Assembly (NCBI GenBank): GCA_012837965.1
Contig: DUQF01000026.1
Coordinates: 182,212 to 246,211 of the forward strand
Reading direction: 5' to 3'
DNA: 64,000 nucleotides
Source: Clostridiales bacterium
GTDB taxonomy: Bacteria; Bacillota; Clostridia; Christensenellales; Aristaeellaceae
Shown: positions 62,116-64,000 of the stretch, in pieces
Layout of the letters: every line of letters begins with the position of its first letter
Numbering within the stretch: the first letter of the stretch is position 1
The notes under the pieces: generated by a model
Database searches by the model: none
What the model saw: only the letters and a program-made list of their open reading frames with translations
Told to the model about the DNA's origin: nothing
Made by a program: the position numbers and the translations under genes

Positions 62116-63999
62116 CTATACCCCAAACGCAAACCAGTCGACTGTACGGTTGGTGTTGAACGCGCCGCCGACGATCATGCCGCAGCCATAGATCGTTTTG
62201 TCGTGCACCTTGATCGCGCCGTTGTCGCCCGACCAGTTCGCGCCGGTGGTGGAATAGGCAGCGATAACGACGGGAATCTGCGTAAACCCGGCGTTTGAGT
62301 AGGATACATAAACGCTGCTGACGCCGTTAATGGTGGCGGTGCCATAGGCGTACTTGAAAGGCAGGCGTTCGACAGGCAGCGTGCCGACGTTCAGATTGCC
62401 GGCGTTGTTTGCGCCCAGGGCAGCCCTTGCGCTTGAAGCGTTGTTCGCCCCCGTGCCGCCGTTCATGACCGGCACCGGCGTTTCCATGCCCGCATGAAAG
62501 ACCCGGTGCTGCGCCCACTGCCCATTGTCACAGGTGCGCAGCAGAACGGCGTTGTCCAATGCGGATGCGTACTTCTTGGTGCGCACTTCCAGCATCCGGC
62601 GGTTGTTGCCGCTAAAGTCCTCCCACGAGGAGAAGGACGACGCGCCGATATAGCTGCCCTCAAATACTGTGTTGTTGGTCGTGCCGTTGTAGGTGGGCAG
62701 GAGTTTCAGGGAAGGATACAGGCTTCCCTGTATATTGAGATTGCCGGTCATGGTGTCGCCGGACTTTCTGACTGCGCCGAGGTTGTAGCAGGCAAGCGCC
62801 CCGCTGTTCGCCCCGGTTCCGCCGTCTGCAAGGGGCAGGGGCGAAGACAGCTTGACCGGCCAGGCGAATTCAACACGCCCGGAGGTTTCGGCCACCTTGC
62901 CGAAAGCGACGCCCGTGCCGTCACGGTAGAAGTCCATCATGACCTTCTTGGTGCCGATGGAAACCTGCTGCGATATGGTGCCGAAGAAATCGCTGACTTC
63001 GATCTTCAGGTCATAGCTGTTCAGGGCGTTAATGGTGGGCGGGAGCAACAGGTTGACGACGTTTACTGCGTAATCAACGGGTGTCAGCGCTGCAGCCTGC
63101 GTCCACGCAGTATAAGCGGAGAGTTTATAGTACACTTTGCCGCTCATGGTATTCTTGTTTCCGACCGGGGAGACGGAAGCCGCAGCGGTGATTCGCACAC
63201 GGTCGCCGTCGGTCTGCGGCGCGGAGCCGTCCGCATTGCAGCGCTCGGCGGTAAAGCGCGTCAGGGCGGGCGGCCGCCAGTCCAGCACGCTAATCGTCCG
63301 CGAAGCCGTCGCCGTTCTTCCGCGCGAGTCGGTCACGGTAACGGATATGTCCTGATCGCCCGCCGTATTCAAGGTATTTGAAGTGAAGGACGCCTGAGTG
63401 TAGGCGGTGCCCTCGATGGTTGTTCGGCATCCCGTTACAGTTGAGCCTTGCGCCCCGGATGCGGAAATGGAAACAGCCAGCCTGCTCTTGGCGCGTACGA
63501 AGCCGCCGAACTGTGCGGTGATGTTGGGTGTTGTCTCGGTGAGAGTTACGCCCGATATGACCGGTACAACAGACGTGGGTACGGACAGCGTCAGGTAATT
63601 CACCCGGCTGCCGACTGCCGTGCCGCCATAATAGGTCGTGCAGATCACGGCGCAGGTTCCGCTGGTCGCGTTAGGTATCTGCTCCGCCAGGGAAAGCGGC
63701 GGTGTCCAGACCGCACTGTCCCCGACATTGGCCGCAATGGTGCCGCCGGTTTCTCCAAAAGAATAGGACAAAGTGTGCGTCGCGGCGCTCGACTGGCGGT
63801 TGGTGTAGATGGTGACCGGCTGGCCCAGGTCAACCTGAGAGTTTGAGAACGTCGGGTTGCTGACGGACTCCTCATAGGTCACCGTGAGCACGACGCTCGT
63901 CCACTGCAGGTAGTTGGTGGAATAGCCGTAGCTGCTTTGGACAGGCGAGGGGTTATAGATGGTAAAGGCGTTGTTGCCCTGCGCGATATAGGAAGCCAT
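62116..63999 (-). CDS. Phage minor structural / tail-fibre protein (DUF859-like), possibly partial
   Basis: At least 627 residues reaching the window edge; the ATG at 63999 may be internal. It has many beta-rich Ig-like stretches (VTLTETTPNITAQFGGFVRAKSRLAVSISASGAQGSTVTGCRTTIEG; DQDISVTVTDSRGRTATASRTISVLDW) as in DUF859 siphovirus proteins. The C-terminal part is fibre- or knob-like, with GGTGANS...LGAV and GGTGANNASSARAALGAN repeats. It probably binds the host surface. The holin gene follows after 75 bp. Confidence 0.8.
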   Translation of the reverse strand: MASYIAQGNNAFTIYNPSPVQSSYGYSTNYLQWTSVVLTVTYEESVSNPTFSNSQVDLGQPVTIYTNRQSSAATHTLSYSFGETGGTIAANVGDSAVWTPPLSLAEQIPNATSGTCAVICTTYYGGTAVGSRVNYLTLSVPTSVVPVISGVTLTETTPNITAQFGGFVRAKSRLAVSISASGAQGSTVTGCRTTIEGTAYTQASFTSNTLNTAGDQDISVTVTDSRGRTATASRTISVLDWRPPALTRFTAERCNADGSAPQTDGDRVRITAAASVSPVGNKNTMSGKVYYKLSAYTAWTQAAALTPVDYAVNVVNLLLPPTINALNSYDLKIEVSDFFGTISQQVSIGTKKVMMDFYRDGTGVAFGKVAETSGRVEFAWPVKLSSPLPLADGGTGANSGALACYNLGAVRKSGDTMTGNLNIQGSLYPSLKLLPTYNGTTNNTVFEGSYIGASSFSSWEDFSGNNRRMLEVRTKKYASALDNAVLLRTCDNGQWAQHRVFHAGMETPVPVMNGGTGANNASSARAALGANNAGNLNVGTLPVERLPFKYAYGTATINGVSSVYVSYSNAGFTQIPVVIAAYSTTGANWSGDNGAIKVHDKTIYGCGMIVGGAFNTNRTVDWFAFGV

Positions 64000-64000
64000 G

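Larger units (their letters stand above)
60365..64000 (-). mobile_element. Prophage, left end (tail, holin, endolysin)
   Basis: Tail-fibre-like protein, holin and endolysin genes run leftward, in the order found at the end of the late operon of tailed phages infecting Firmicutes. The GC content is visibly higher than in the rest of the window. The element continues beyond base 64000, so integrase and most genes are not seen. Its left border coincides with the loss of the hsdM N-terminus. Confidence 0.82.

Noticed and set aside
61083..63846. Plus-strand frames across the prophage genes
   Set aside because: High GC content keeps the opposite strand open. The leftward genes have matching family features and spacing.

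Overview
The window reads as a chromosomal stretch of a Firmicute, most likely a gut-type clostridium. Pointers: strong AGGAGG-type ribosome sites with ATG, GTG and TTG starts, sigma-A-like promoters, boxes that fit the CcpA cre consensus, a type I-C CRISPR system and many sugar-uptake genes. This is inference from style and gene content; no rRNA or complete tRNA is present to place the organism. Both solute-binding proteins carry an AxA signal peptide with no lipobox cysteine.

Layout. 1-1938 (minus): a membrane signalling gene (7TM sensor, GAF, start of GGDEF) broken by a one-base frameshift and running off the left edge. 2232-4370 (minus): ROK kinase and LacI-type regulator. 4925-17683 (plus): a tightly packed catabolic operon with a mutarotase-like DUF4432 protein, ribokinase-type kinase, F5/8-type domain protein, cupin, DeoC-type aldolase, acylating aldehyde dehydrogenase, two-subunit ADP-forming acyl-CoA ligase (SucCD type), a complete 2-oxoacid/acetoin dehydrogenase complex (E1 alpha, E1 beta, E2, E3) and a UlaG-like metallo-hydrolase. 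17902-27090: a ribose-type ABC importer followed by an SDR, a zinc alcohol dehydrogenase, a LarA-type nickel racemase and a second ROK kinase. The two blocks carry nearly identical operator-like boxes just downstream of their promoters and probably form one regulon. The likely logic is: import, ring opening or oxidation, phosphorylation, aldol cleavage to an aldehyde, acyl-CoA formation, then ATP recovery by the CoA ligase. The substrate is unknown; a deoxy-sugar or sugar acid fits best.

27439-38371: a complete type I-C CRISPR-Cas locus (cas3-cas5-cas8c-cas7-cas4-cas1-cas2) and an array of 45 repeats and 44 spacers. The array ends two bases before a tRNA 3'-end fragment. A second such fragment, in the same orientation, lies at 52.6 kb. 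The 14 kb between them (38.4-52.6 kb) looks like an integrated island: a DUF4143 ATPase with a double operator, then a sialidase-like propeller protein, a His_kinase/AraC two-component pair, an ABC importer, an FAD oxidoreductase, a sialic-acid-lyase-like aldolase and a glycosidase-like propeller protein.

52846-60167 (minus): an AlbA/Schlafen-type ATP-binding regulator, an unknown protein, and a type I restriction-modification operon (hsdR, hsdS, and hsdM lacking its N-terminal part). hsdM is cut where a prophage begins; the prophage's leftmost genes (endolysin, holin, tail protein) fill 60365-64000 and continue beyond the window. hsdS has three 12-bp TAEL repeats next to a perfect 15-bp inverted repeat, a plausible site for specificity variation.
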